A stretch of DNA of 64,000 nucleotides from Paenibacillus antibioticophila (GTDB lineage Bacteria > Bacillota > Bacilli > Paenibacillales > Paenibacillaceae): positions 392,815 to 456,814 of the forward strand of contig NZ_HG005141.1 in the NCBI RefSeq assembly GCF_000455265.1, given 5' to 3'. The position numbers were made by a program, and so were the translations under genes. Below the pieces are notes generated by a model. The model searched no databases. It was not told the DNA's origin and saw nothing but the letters and a program-made list of their open reading frames with translations. The stretch's first letter is position 1, and every line of letters begins with the position of its first letter. Below are positions 16,752 through 24,759 of this stretch, piece by piece.

Positions 16752-16860
16752 TCAACGTTTCGCCGTCCGAAATATCGGCCCTCTCTACGATCTCCAGAAT
16801 AAGTTTCCTGTTATGCAGCAAATGCTGCCCCAATTGATTAGGAGGCTCCCCCCCAATCAA
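16747..16860 (-). pseudogene. N-terminal relic of an Erm/KsgA-type rRNA adenine methyltransferase
   Basis: The minus-strand frame reads [20 protein letters not shown], then ISDGETLI and a stop. This matches the N-terminus of Erm-type dimethyltransferases (GQHFLHNxxxIxxIV...) and breaks off exactly before the SAM-binding motif I. A GGAGGG ribosome site lies upstream. A run of seven Gs at 16848-16854 puts the GTG at 16864 out of frame with the fragment (six would restore it); an in-frame TTG at 16860 remains. The rest of the methyltransferase is absent, so it is non-functional. Confidence 0.5.
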
Positions 16861-16960
16861 TCACACGTAACCCTCCGTTCTTTTAAGATAGGAAAAGAAT
16901 GGCCTGTGCGAACCGAAATAGCAACACCTTCTGCCTCGCGTTGGGATAAGCGATTGAGGC

Positions 16961-17710
16961 TTACCCTAACTTGCTTTTAAATACTCTGCTGGCGAAGAAG
17001 TAGGCGATGATCATAATGCCGACGCACCAGGCAAGCGCGGTCCAGATTTCGCTGCCAACCGATCCTCCATACAAGAGAGCACGAATCGCATTCACGATGG
17101 AAGTCACGGGCTGGTTCTCGGCGAACACCCGAACAATTTTAGGCATGGTTTCGGTAGGGACAAAGGCCGAACTGATAAACGGCAAGAATATCAACGGGTA
17201 CGAGAAGGCCGTTGCCCCTTCCATTGTCTTTGCTGTCAAGCCGGGAATGACCGCCAGCCAGGTCAGCGCCAGCGTAAACAATCCGAGGATCCCGGCTACC
17301 GCGAGCCATTCCAGGATACCGGCGCTTGAACGAAAGCCCATCAAAAGCGCAACGAGGAAAACCACCACGACAGTGAGCGCATTGGAAACAAGCGATGTCA
17401 ATACATGAGCCCATAATACCGACGAGCGCTTGATCGGCATGGTGATGAAACGCGCCATCAACCCGCTCTTTATATCCCCAAACAGCCGGAAAGCCGTGTA
17501 AGAGATGCCGGATGCAATCGCCATCAGCAAGATTCCCGGCAATAAATAATTGACGTAATTGTCCGTACCTGACTCTATGGCGCCGCCAAATACGTAGACA
17601 AATAACAGCATCATCGCAATTGGCGTAATCGCTACCGTGATAATCGTATCCGGGCTGCGCATGATATTGCGCATTAAACGTCCTAGCAATACCCCTGTTT
17701 TGCTTGTCAT
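16961..17710 (-). CDS. ABC-2 type transporter permease (DrrB-like)
   Basis: A 249-residue membrane protein with six predicted helices, beginning LMRNIMRSPDTIITVAITPIAMMLLFVYVFGGAI, the usual DrrB/ABC-2 entry. PLIFLPFISSAFVPTETMPKIVRVFAENQPVTSIVNAIRALLYGG is the family's conserved C-terminal segment. It starts at the base following the ATPase stop codon, so the two are coupled. Together they form a two-component exporter of the daunorubicin-resistance class; the substrate is unknown. Confidence 0.87.
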   Translation of the reverse strand: MTSKTGVLLGRLMRNIMRSPDTIITVAITPIAMMLLFVYVFGGAIESGTDNYVNYLLPGILLMAIASGISYTAFRLFGDIKSGLMARFITMPIKRSSVLWAHVLTSLVSNALTVVVVFLVALLMGFRSSAGILEWLAVAGILGLFTLALTWLAVIPGLTAKTMEGATAFSYPLIFLPFISSAFVPTETMPKIVRVFAENQPVTSIVNAIRALLYGGSVGSEIWTALAWCVGIMIIAYFFASRVFKSKLG

Positions 17711-18472
17711 TTACTTCTCCTCCCTTTTGCCGATGATCGTGAGGAAGATTTCCTCCAAAGTCGGCTGCTTCTCAACGTACTCCACTTTCGCTGGCGGGAA
17801 CATCTCTTTGAGTTCGGCAAGGGTACCGGTCGTGATTATTTTTCCCCCATGCAGGATGGCGATCCGGTCCGCCAGTTGTTCGGCTTCCTCCAGGTACTGG
17901 GTCGTCAGCATGATGGTCGTTCCGCTGCCGGCAAGTTCCTTGACGGTATTCCAGACTTCAATCCGCGCTTCGGGGTCAAGTCCTGTCGTCGGTTCGTCGA
18001 GAAAAATGACTGCCGGACTCCCGATCAGGCTCATGGCGATGTCAAGCCGGCGCTTCATCCCGCCGGAATACTGGTCCGCCCGGCGGCCCGCCGCATCGGT
18101 CAGGCTGAATTTAGCAAGCAGATTGTCGGCGACTTGAGCGGGATGGGAAACTCCCCGCAGCTTGGCGATCATTATCAGGTTTTCCCTTCCTGTATGCATG
18201 CCGTCTATAGCTGCAAACTGCCCGGTCAGGCTGATGCTCTGGCGAACATGATCCGGTTGACGTTGGACGTCAGAGCCGCAAACACTTGCTTCTCCGCCAT
18301 CGGGCTTCATCAGCGTCGAGAGGATGTTGACCGTCGTCGTCTTGCCCGCTCCATTGGAGCCCAGCAGCGCGAAAATTTCGCCGCGCCGCACCTCAAAATC
18401 CACTCCCTCCAAGACTTCCTTGTCTTTAAATGATTTTTTAAGTCCTTTTACGGAAATCGCTGTATTACCCAT
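17711..18472 (-). CDS. ABC transporter ATP-binding protein (DrrA-like)
   Basis: A 253-residue ATPase: Walker A LLGSNGAGKTTTV, Q-loop SLTGQFAAIDGMHTGRENL (the DrrA-type sequence after the Q-loop), signature YSGGMKRRLDIAMSLIG, Walker B PAVIFLDEPTTGLDP, and an H-loop replaced by TTQYLEEAEQLADRI (Gln at the usual His, as in many DrrA proteins). The C-terminal PTLEEIFLTIIGK is typical. It is preceded by a dyad (18501-18531) that resembles the sequence around the operon's main promoter, so PadR control is inferred. Confidence 0.88.
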   Translation of the reverse strand: MGNTAISVKGLKKSFKDKEVLEGVDFEVRRGEIFALLGSNGAGKTTTVNILSTLMKPDGGEASVCGSDVQRQPDHVRQSISLTGQFAAIDGMHTGRENLIMIAKLRGVSHPAQVADNLLAKFSLTDAAGRRADQYSGGMKRRLDIAMSLIGSPAVIFLDEPTTGLDPEARIEVWNTVKELAGSGTTIMLTTQYLEEAEQLADRIAILHGGKIITTGTLAELKEMFPPAKVEYVEKQPTLEEIFLTIIGKREEK

Positions 18473-18500
18473 CTTTTTTCTCCTCCCATAATCAACTATT

Positions 18501-18531
18501 TAGTAACACTGGTAACATGTATCACTTACTA
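18501..18531. promoter_or_regulatory. Candidate PadR operator before the ABC genes
   Basis: TAGTAA...TTACTA ends enclose the core GTGATACATGTTACC (minus strand), a dyad around ACATGT. A very similar core, GTGATACAATGTACC, overlaps the -10 of the promoter at 20220-20248 in front of the operon's first gene. Two such sites bracketing a PadR gene support autoregulation. Confidence 0.5.
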
Positions 18532-18625
18532 CCTGGCTAAAATAAAACTGAATAGCAAAGGTGGAAGTATCCATTCGGAACCAGCCATTCAGTCGGTTTG
18601 ATCTACGGTATGATCCGACCAAGTT

Positions 18626-18967
18626 TTATTTTTTTCTTAATCGCTCCAGAATGCTTTGATTCAGATCTTCCCGATATTTAGCGAAGTAGGTTTTCGCATT
18701 GGCCACGAGGCCATCGGCAAACGACGCCACGTCTTCCCCGGTGATCTCCAGCACCTGTCTTCCTTCCGCCGCGCCGGCTTCAAACAAATCGACTAATTCG
18801 TATTGCATGTGCAGCATATCCATCCCGTTACCCGCCGAGAAATTCCACATATAGTTTTGGATTTTCTTAAACACATACTGGTAGTCCTCCGGCAATGCCT
18901 CCACCCTTGCCATCATCATCTTGTATTCTTTCTTATCGCCGATTAATTTTTTGAACATTTCCAACAT
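18626..18967 (-). CDS. DUF1048 family protein (third copy)
   Basis: A small all-helical cytosolic protein of 113 residues: KKLIGDKKEYKMMMARVEALPEDYQYVFKKIQNYMW, then DLFEAGAAEGRQVLEITGEDVASFADGL. This is the DUF1048 pattern shared with the products at 19369 and 19721 (ALPxDYQ...; EGxxVLEVTGxDVAxFxDxL). Function unknown; the family is commonly found beside PadR regulators and ABC-2 exporters. RBS GGAGGAGAAGC. Confidence 0.8.
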   Translation of the reverse strand: MLEMFKKLIGDKKEYKMMMARVEALPEDYQYVFKKIQNYMWNFSAGNGMDMLHMQYELVDLFEAGAAEGRQVLEITGEDVASFADGLVANAKTYFAKYREDLNQSILERLRKK

Positions 18968-19035
18968 GTTGCTTCTCCTCCTTTGGGTTGAACTTCATGG
19001 GATGTTCCAATTAGGGTTCGGAATATCTTATGAAG

Positions 19036-19356
19036 CTAATTGGACTTCAAAGCGTTGATTTTTGACGATAGGAAATCCCATTTTTCCCAAAACGAGGCGA
19101 GCTCTTGGCGGCCAGCCTCATTCAGGGTATAGAACTTGCGGGGCGGTCCCATATCCGACGGTTTCTTTTCGATATTCACCAGATTTTTCTTCTCTAATCG
19201 CACAAGGATGGTATAAACCGTCCCTTCCACGACTTCGGAAAACCCCAGCTCGTTCAGGCGCCGGGTAATCTCGTAACCGTACGTTTCACGGCGGCTGATG
19301 ATTTCCAACACGCACCCTTCCAGCGAACCCTTCAGCATTTCAGTTAAATTGTCCAT
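19036..19356 (-). CDS. PadR family transcriptional regulator
   Basis: The PadR winged helix begins MDNLTEMLKGSLEGCVLEIISRRETYGYEITRRLNELGF (helix 1 and the conserved Y-GYEI-L motif), followed by VVEGTVYTILVRLEKKNLVNIEK (recognition helix, TVYTIL-RLE) and the wing PPRKFYTLNEAG. At about 107 residues it is the short class. The ATG at 19356 has AAAGGGTGCAGATT upstream; the GTG three codons earlier would sit on the ribosome site. It lies between DUF1048 genes and is the likely repressor of the exporter operon. Confidence 0.88.
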   Translation of the reverse strand: MDNLTEMLKGSLEGCVLEIISRRETYGYEITRRLNELGFSEVVEGTVYTILVRLEKKNLVNIEKKPSDMGPPRKFYTLNEAGRQELASFWEKWDFLSSKINALKSN

Positions 19357-19368
19357 AATCTGCACCCT

Positions 19369-19719
19369 TTACTTCATTTTGTCGGTAACCTTTTTCGTGG
19401 CCTTGTTCATTGCCTGGTTAACGGAGTCTTCGTAGATATCGGTGTACGTTTTGGAGCCTTTGATGAGTTCGTCGCAGAAAGCCGCAACGTCGCGCCCCGT
19501 CACCTCGAGGACTCCTTTCCCAAGACTCGCGCCCTCCTCAAATAAATCCACAATCCCCGAGAGCAAGCCGATCCCATTACTGAGTTCAACGGGGCCGACC
19601 CGAAAAAGATATTTCTGAATCTCGTTATAGACGATTTGATAATCCTGCGGGAGTGCTTTAACGCGTGCGACGTGAGCCCGCCATTCTTTTTTACCTTGGA
19701 GCATTTCTTGAATATTCAT
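19369..19719 (-). CDS. DUF1048 family protein (second copy)
   Basis: 116 residues, with EWRAHVARVKALPQDYQIVYNEIQKYLFRVGPVEL and LGKGVLEVTGRDVAAFCDELIKGSKTY, aligning with the other two DUF1048 products of this operon. Its ATG at 19719 lies one base after the stop of the first copy (19721), and the PadR start follows its stop within 13 bp, so the three are co-translated. Role unknown. Confidence 0.8.
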   Translation of the reverse strand: MNIQEMLQGKKEWRAHVARVKALPQDYQIVYNEIQKYLFRVGPVELSNGIGLLSGIVDLFEEGASLGKGVLEVTGRDVAAFCDELIKGSKTYTDIYEDSVNQAMNKATKKVTDKMK

Positions 19720-19720
19720 G

Positions 19721-20077
19721 TTATCCCTCCAGCTCCCCTAATTTTTTGGCGACATTCTTGTTGAGCTGCTCGCGCCACTTGTCACGAAGCGACTTGGCCC
19801 CTTCTTCGCCGGCCAGCGCTGAACAGAAGCCTTGGATATCGTCACCCAGTACCTCTTGAACGCGCTGACCGTCCGCTGCCGTTTCTTCAAGCCAGCTCAG
19901 GGCACCGTCCAGGATGGGCATGAGGTTGCGACCGGTGAAGTCGGAGTGCTGCCAAAGATTCGTTTTAATTTTCTCCCATGCCGCTTGGTAATCCGCCGGC
20001 AGCTTTTGAGCCCGCGCTTCAAACCCTTTAAATTCTCTCGTCATGTCATTGCCTGTGATTTTGTCCCAGAAATTCAT
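19721..20077 (-). CDS. DUF1048 family protein (first copy, operon leader)
   Basis: 118 residues: MTREFKGFEARAQKLPADYQAAWEKIKTNLW, then DGQRVQEVLGDDIQGFCSALAGEEGA. It is the most divergent of the three paralogues but keeps the DYQ and DD/DV-F-C positions. First gene of the PadR/ABC operon; the RBS is GAAGGAGAAGAGCC. A strong sigma-A promoter lies about 145 bp upstream. Confidence 0.78.
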   Translation of the reverse strand: MNFWDKITGNDMTREFKGFEARAQKLPADYQAAWEKIKTNLWQHSDFTGRNLMPILDGALSWLEETAADGQRVQEVLGDDIQGFCSALAGEEGAKSLRDKWREQLNKNVAKKLGELEG

Positions 20078-20219
20078 GGCTCTTCTCCTTCACCTCAATC
20101 ATTTTCCAAACTATTCTGTCTGACTAATATTCTGTATAACTTAGTACCGATGGAAAAATGAACCGAATAGCGGATGAAAGCTCTTGCTTTCGCTATTCAG
20201 TATCGCTGATTACAGGTAC

Positions 20220-20248
20220 ATTGTATCACCGAGTAGTCGGGGTGTCAA
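20220..20248 (-). promoter_or_regulatory. Strong sigma-A promoter of the PadR/DUF1048/ABC operon, with overlapping dyad
   Basis: On the minus strand a perfect TTGACA and TACAAT are separated by exactly 17 bp. The -10 is embedded in GTGATACAATGTACC, a near-dyad resembling the site at 18501-18531, where PadR binding would block initiation. The 145-bp leader that follows contains a GCGAAAGC-AAGA-GCTTTC hairpin. The rest of the 20078-20358 gap holds nothing else that I recognise. Confidence 0.7.
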
Positions 20249-20358
20249 TCGGTTCTTTAAAGAAATTTTGTTAACGGTAGTTTAGACATGTTTCAAAATA
20301 ATAACTATTTAATTTTTTTCTCGTGGTGCATTTGCAGTATTGGGCAGAGTAGTTCAGT

Positions 20359-21315
20359 TCATTTTATGGGGCTAGTTTTCTTCAGCTTCACGACCTGCTC
20401 TTCAGACAGCCCCGTAACTTTGGCAACCAGCGATATCTCCATTCCCTCGCGAAGCATATTAAGGGCAGTTTTCTCGATTCCCTTCTCCAAGCCTTCTTCC
20501 AAACCTTCCTTCAAGCCTTCCTCGTAACCCAAACGACTCCACACAGGCATCAGTTTCATAAGGGCCCTACCTTCCTCCGGATATTGTTCTTTCAACTCTT
20601 CCAACAACCGCTTGTCTAGCTCGGGGTCGGCATTAAAATACTGATCCGCCACCGACATGATCAAGGCCATTCGCGCATCATCCAACGTTCCTTGCAGCCG
20701 TAAAATCATCCGTAAATACGCGAGGCGTATTTCTCGCTCTTCTCCCTTAGTATAGCCCATTTTCGCCAGCAGTGCAGCAGCCACCGGATTGCCGGAATCG
20801 ATAAATTGCCGCCAGGGTTGCATCCGCAGTTCCACTTTCATAAATTCAAACCGCAAAATTGACTGCTGCGGCGTGCCCATCTCCAGCGTATTTTTCTCCT
20901 CCTTGGCTTCGTCTGCCGTAAAAACGGCAATAGGAATAATGAGTTTACACTCCTTCCGATGCCGCTCAAACAAACGGCTGAAGTAAATGAACATCCGCTC
21001 ATGGAAGTCGTTCTCCCGGTAGGATTGCGGCTCGATGTGAATTAGTATGTACGCATCCAGCTCCAAATATCTCGTCTCCAGCAGCAGATCCAGCGTCCGC
21101 TTCTCCCCGCCAACGATATCCACAAGCAATTCCTGCATCAAAAAACGGGTATGATGATGATCGAGCAGCTTGTCGAACTCAGGAAAGAACAGTTCAATGA
21201 ACTCTGCAAAAAAGGTTTGCAGCAGTTTCTTGAACGCTTCGTCATGCGAGGTGAATTGCCTGCCTTCCGGCCATCTCGCTTTCTCTTCTTTTACCGCCAG
21301 TTCATAAGCACTCAT
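20359..21315 (-). CDS. Rpn family recombination-promoting nuclease / PD-(D/E)XK transposase-like protein
   Basis: N-terminal SHDEAFKKLLQTFFAEFIELFFPEF is the family opening. TLDLLLETRY...LIHIEPQSYREN carries the PD-(D/E)XK catalytic D...E-x-Q pattern. The C-terminal part includes a short repeat GYEEGLKEGLEEGLEKGIEK, encoded by near-tandem GAAGGCTTG-type units, and ends in a small HTH-like segment (ISLVAKVTGLSEEQV). The length of about 318 and this tail are typical. Rpn proteins nick DNA and stimulate RecA-independent recombination. The start at 21315 follows GGAAAGGAAGG; an upstream extension runs through the previous operon's terminator and is not credible. Confidence 0.8.
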   Translation of the reverse strand: MSAYELAVKEEKARWPEGRQFTSHDEAFKKLLQTFFAEFIELFFPEFDKLLDHHHTRFLMQELLVDIVGGEKRTLDLLLETRYLELDAYILIHIEPQSYRENDFHERMFIYFSRLFERHRKECKLIIPIAVFTADEAKEEKNTLEMGTPQQSILRFEFMKVELRMQPWRQFIDSGNPVAAALLAKMGYTKGEEREIRLAYLRMILRLQGTLDDARMALIMSVADQYFNADPELDKRLLEELKEQYPEEGRALMKLMPVWSRLGYEEGLKEGLEEGLEKGIEKTALNMLREGMEISLVAKVTGLSEEQVVKLKKTSPIK

Positions 21316-21355
21316 ATGTAATCCTTCCTTTCCTGGTAATGTGGCAATTTCGCAA

Positions 21356-21404
21356 CAAAAAAAGCACACCGTCACAGCGCCCCAGAGGCGCCAGCAAGTG
21401 TGCT
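21356..21404 (-). terminator. Terminator of the aguA-aguB operon
   Basis: On the minus strand AAGCACAC...GTGTGCTT, with an inner GGCGCC/GGGCGC pairing, is followed by TTTTTTT. It lies about 65 bp after the aguB stop. Confidence 0.8.
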
Positions 21405-21468
21405 TCACTTTTTCGTTCCATATTTATATGTCAACCATACCACCGTTCAGGATGGAAAAGCAAAGCCA

Positions 21469-22347
21469 TTAGTCGATAAGCAGTTCCCCATCATACGAGG
21501 TAATAATCTTGTAGAGATCCGGACGGCGGTCCCGGAAAATGCCCCACTCGATGCGCTGCACCTCTAACTGGTCGAGATCGAATTCAGCAACCAGTACGGC
21601 TTCCTCATCACGTCCCGCTTCAACGATCTTGTTGCCCTGCGGCCCGGCGATAAAGGAGGAGCCGTAGAAGGTGATGCTGGAATCTTCATCCTCCTCCAGA
21701 CCGATCCGGTTGGAAGCAATGACCGGCACCAGATTCGATGCGGCATGTCCCAGCATGCACGCCTGCCAATGATCCTTGGAATCAATCGAGCCGTCCTGCG
21801 GCTCCGAACCGATGGCAGTCGGGTAGAACAGAAGCTCCGCTCCCATCAAGGCCATGCAGCGGGCGGCTTCCGGATACCACTGATCCCAGCAGATGCCGAT
21901 CCCGATCTTGGCATAACGGGTCTTCCATACCTTGAACCCGGTATCTCCCGGATTGAAGTAGAACTTCTCTTCGTAGCCGGGACCGTCCGGAATGTGACTT
22001 TTGCGGTAACGCCCAAGGATTTGTCCGTCCGCATCAATTACAGCCAGCGAGTTGTAGCGGGCGTTGTTCTTCTTCTCATAGAAGCTGATCGGAAGCACCA
22101 CTTGCAGCTCCTTGGCAACCTTCTGGAAATGCAGGATCGCTTCGTTCTCTTCCATCTCTCTTGCGTACACATAGTAATCGGCTTTTTCCTTCTGGCAGAA
22201 GTAAGGCGTCTCGAACAGCTCCTGCAGCAGAATGATCTGTGCGCCTTGCTTGGCCGCTTCACGGACCAGCTTGTCCGCCTTTGCGATATTTTCATCTTTA
22301 TGGCAAGAGCATCTCATCTGTGTAGCCGCTACTTTGACGTTTCTCAT
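21469..22347 (-). CDS. aguB: N-carbamoylputrescine amidase
   Basis: A 292-residue nitrilase-superfamily enzyme with the catalytic triad: Glu in LLQELFETPYFCQ, Lys in GRYRKSHIPDGPGYEEKFYF, and Cys in IGIGICWDQWYPEAARCMALMGAE. It hydrolyses N-carbamoylputrescine to putrescine, CO2 and ammonia. The start at 22347 (MRNVKVAATQ) has AAGGAGGATGGAT upstream; the ATG two codons earlier has no spacing. It follows aguA by 18 bp, so the two steps from agmatine to putrescine are encoded together. No arginine decarboxylase is nearby. Confidence 0.93.
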   Translation of the reverse strand: MRNVKVAATQMRCSCHKDENIAKADKLVREAAKQGAQIILLQELFETPYFCQKEKADYYVYAREMEENEAILHFQKVAKELQVVLPISFYEKKNNARYNSLAVIDADGQILGRYRKSHIPDGPGYEEKFYFNPGDTGFKVWKTRYAKIGIGICWDQWYPEAARCMALMGAELLFYPTAIGSEPQDGSIDSKDHWQACMLGHAASNLVPVIASNRIGLEEDEDSSITFYGSSFIAGPQGNKIVEAGRDEEAVLVAEFDLDQLEVQRIEWGIFRDRRPDLYKIITSYDGELLID

Positions 22348-22365
22348 ATCCATCCTCCTTAGTAA

Positions 22366-23403
22366 TTATCGGCGCCCGGCGGGCATTTGCTGGGTTGTGC
22401 AGTGGACATTGCCGCCCTCGCGAATGATCGCCATGCCGTCTACCGTGCGAATTCTGCGATCCGGGAAGGCTGCAGCCAGAATGTCTGCGGCTTTCCGATC
22501 GGTCTCTTCAGCTGCCCCGCCGAACACCGGCAAAATAATGCCGCCATTGACGAAGTAGAAGTTCAGGTAGCTCAAGGTTAGCCGTTGTCCCTCATGGAAT
22601 GTCTTTGGCGGCTGCGGAATCTCGATGACTTCAAGCTTCCTCCCCTTAGCATCAACCGCCTTCGCCAGCGTGGCGCGATTCTCTTGGGTAATCTCATAGT
22701 TCTCATCCGCCGGGTCGTCGCAGACCTGCAGAATCACCTTGCCCGGTGCGGCGAAGCAGGCTACGTTATCAACATGCCCGTCGGTCTCGTCGCCGCTGAG
22801 TCCCCGCTTCAGCCAAATGATCTCCTGCACATCCAGATGATTTTGAACCAGTGCTTCAATCTCCTCACGGCTAAGCCGCGGATTCCGGTTCGGATGTAGC
22901 AGGCATTCCTCTGTTGTCAGCAGCGTACCCTCGCCATCGGTGTGAATCGAACCGCCCTCCAGCACCAGAGGCGCATCAAACCGCTTGATGTCAAATGCAT
23001 CCAGAATCTGAGGGGCAACGGCATCATCAAGATCCCAAGGGGAGTACTTGCCGCCCCAAGCGTTAAAAATCCAGTTGACGCCTGCGAGCTCCCCCTGTTC
23101 ATTCAACAGAAAGGTCGGCCCATTGTCGCGGAGCCAGGCATCATTATGCTCAATCGGCAGGAAGCTTACGCGTTCATTGCCTTCAAACAGCCCGCTCACC
23201 TTCTCCAGATCATCCGGATTAACGATGACAGTCACCGGTTCAAACTCAGCCATGGCACGGATAAATTCGGCATAGCCTTGCTGGCATACCGTGTCATAAT
23301 GCTCGGGATAGCACATTGAGGCCTGTACCGGCCAGGATATAAAGGTTCTTTCATGCTCCGCCCATTCGGCAGGCATGGTATAGTTCAGTTCTCTTGGATA
23401 CAT
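22366..23403 (-). CDS. aguA: Agmatine deiminase
   Basis: A pentein-fold amidinotransferase of about 345 residues: MPAEWAEHERTFISWP at the N-terminus, NDAWLRDNGPTF (substrate Asp), VLEGGSIHTDGEGTLLTTEECLL, GHVDNVACF (catalytic His) and the catalytic Cys in REGGNVHCTTQQMP at the C-terminus. It converts agmatine to N-carbamoylputrescine. The ATG at 23403 follows GGAGGAACAG; an in-frame ATG at 23415 has no ribosome site. It is the promoter-proximal gene of the aguA-aguB pair. Confidence 0.93.
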   Translation of the reverse strand: MYPRELNYTMPAEWAEHERTFISWPVQASMCYPEHYDTVCQQGYAEFIRAMAEFEPVTVIVNPDDLEKVSGLFEGNERVSFLPIEHNDAWLRDNGPTFLLNEQGELAGVNWIFNAWGGKYSPWDLDDAVAPQILDAFDIKRFDAPLVLEGGSIHTDGEGTLLTTEECLLHPNRNPRLSREEIEALVQNHLDVQEIIWLKRGLSGDETDGHVDNVACFAAPGKVILQVCDDPADENYEITQENRATLAKAVDAKGRKLEVIEIPQPPKTFHEGQRLTLSYLNFYFVNGGIILPVFGGAAEETDRKAADILAAAFPDRRIRTVDGMAIIREGGNVHCTTQQMPAGRR

Positions 23404-23586
23404 CTGTTCCTCCATGCAGGAAATATAGTAGGGCCATCATTAAGTACCCATTTTACCATGGATATCTTATAAGAAAAACGTCTATCGAAGCACTATCTTG
23501 AAGCCAGACCGCGTTTAGCGGTAGTTTTTCTTGCAATTATAGAATTATTCAGCTCCATGGAACAATCTGTTCTTTCGCCTGCAATT

Positions 23587-24465
23587 CTATGCCAGACGGT
23601 AGCTTACAAATGCCAGCCGGATGCTGTCCGGCGACCAGGAGTTGACGTTAATCGTTCCTTGACCTCCAAACAGCTGCACAAGTGTGCGGAAGGCCCCGCC
23701 TCTACTTGACATGAGACGAATCTCCACCTGCTTGTTGGCCGGATGATCCCCTGGCTCTACATCTCCCTTGCGGTAAGACAAATAGGCCACCGTCTGTCCG
23801 TCCGGCGATACATGCGGAAACCAGTTATTGCTCTCGTCAAACGTCATTTGTACGGGTTCACTGCCATCAGCGTTCATGCGCCAAACCTGCATTAGACCTG
23901 TGCGTACTGAATTGAACCAGATATGCTGCCCATCCGGTGAATACTCCGGTCCGTCATCCAGTCCCGGGGTATTCGTCAGCTGCGTCTCCACCCCTCCTGC
24001 CGCGGGAATCGTGTAAATATCATATTGCCCGTTCCGCTCCGCACAATAAGCCAGCGTCGCTCCGTCCGGCGACCAGCCGTGCAGATAGCTCGGCGCCATC
24101 GGGGTAATTAATGCGGGCTGCCCACCCTCCAGGGGGAAAATATAAATGCGCGACTGTCCGTCCTCCTTGGTATGGTGGCTTACCGCCAGCTGCGTATTGT
24201 CCGGAGACAGCACATGATCGTTGTTGCAGCTTCGCACAAAGCCAGAGTCGATCCGGGTGCTTGTACGAGCGTCGATATCAAAGGCATAGATGTCTCCGCC
24301 GCTATTATAAATCAGGCGCTTGCCATCGCTGGTCCAGTTCGGCGCCTCAATCCGATGATTGAACTCCGCCAATACCCTGCGCTCGCCCGTTAGGATATCT
24401 ATCGTCTCCAATACACTCGTCAATTGATGAGCCTTCTCCGGTTCGTTGCTTCTTAATTCATCCAT
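23587..24465 (-). CDS. TolB-like beta-propeller (PD40 repeat) protein
   Basis: A 292-residue protein without signal peptide, composed of PD40/WD40-like blades with the recurring SPDG motif: [97 protein letters not shown], and [16 protein letters not shown]. These cytosolic TolB-like proteins are widespread in Bacillales and have no defined substrate. It is divergent from the serS leader. Confidence 0.82.
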   Translation of the reverse strand: MDELRSNEPEKAHQLTSVLETIDILTGERRVLAEFNHRIEAPNWTSDGKRLIYNSGGDIYAFDIDARTSTRIDSGFVRSCNNDHVLSPDNTQLAVSHHTKEDGQSRIYIFPLEGGQPALITPMAPSYLHGWSPDGATLAYCAERNGQYDIYTIPAAGGVETQLTNTPGLDDGPEYSPDGQHIWFNSVRTGLMQVWRMNADGSEPVQMTFDESNNWFPHVSPDGQTVAYLSYRKGDVEPGDHPANKQVEIRLMSSRGGAFRTLVQLFGGQGTINVNSWSPDSIRLAFVSYRLA

Positions 24466-24480
24466 TCCGCAAATTCCCCC

Positions 24481-24510
24481 TTGAATTAATTAGTGTGCTC
24501 AAGCTATACT
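24481..24510 (+). promoter_or_regulatory. Promoter of the T-box/serS unit
   Basis: TTGAAT and TATACT are separated by 18 bp, placing the transcription start near 24517, just before the T-box stem I region. Confidence 0.6.
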
Positions 24511-24516
24511 ATTAAA

Positions 24517-24740
24517 AATATTGAAATCATGCCTATGAAGAGCATCCAACTCGGAGGCGTTTTCGTCAAGAGGATTCGCGGGAAATCTGGCGAGTCTCCT
24601 CCTAAGCTTACCGGTCTTCCGCCCGTTATCGCGGAGTCAAAGTGGGTTGAACGAATATCCCGTTCAATCAATTTGGGTGGCACCGCGAGAATACAAGCGC
24701 TCCTCGTCCCAACGGACTGAGGGCGCTTTTTGTATTTTCA
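24517..24740 (+). promoter_or_regulatory. T-box riboswitch controlling serS
   Basis: The T-box consensus GGGTGGCACCGCGAG lies at 24675-24689. It is followed by an intrinsic terminator, AGCGCTCCTC...GAGGGCGCTTTTTG (24696-24733), whose 5' arm can instead pair in the antiterminator. Upstream, CCTATGAAGAG (about 24531) resembles the start of stem I. The leader precedes seryl-tRNA synthetase, so uncharged tRNA-Ser is the expected ligand. I could not assign the specifier codon by eye. Confidence 0.92.
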
Positions 24741-24759
24741 CGAAAAGGAGCGGATTGCC

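Noticed and set aside
20455-20520. Near-tandem repeat in the Rpn nuclease gene as a phase-variable tract
   Set aside because: The units (EGLxEGLEKG) are imperfect, in frame and typical of the helical tail of this family. There is no homopolymer or perfect tandem repeat that would slip.
23515-23545. Terminator hairpin ACCGC-GTTTA-GCGGT with a T run on the plus strand
   Set aside because: No plus-strand gene lies upstream that would need it. It may be chance, so it is not listed as a feature.
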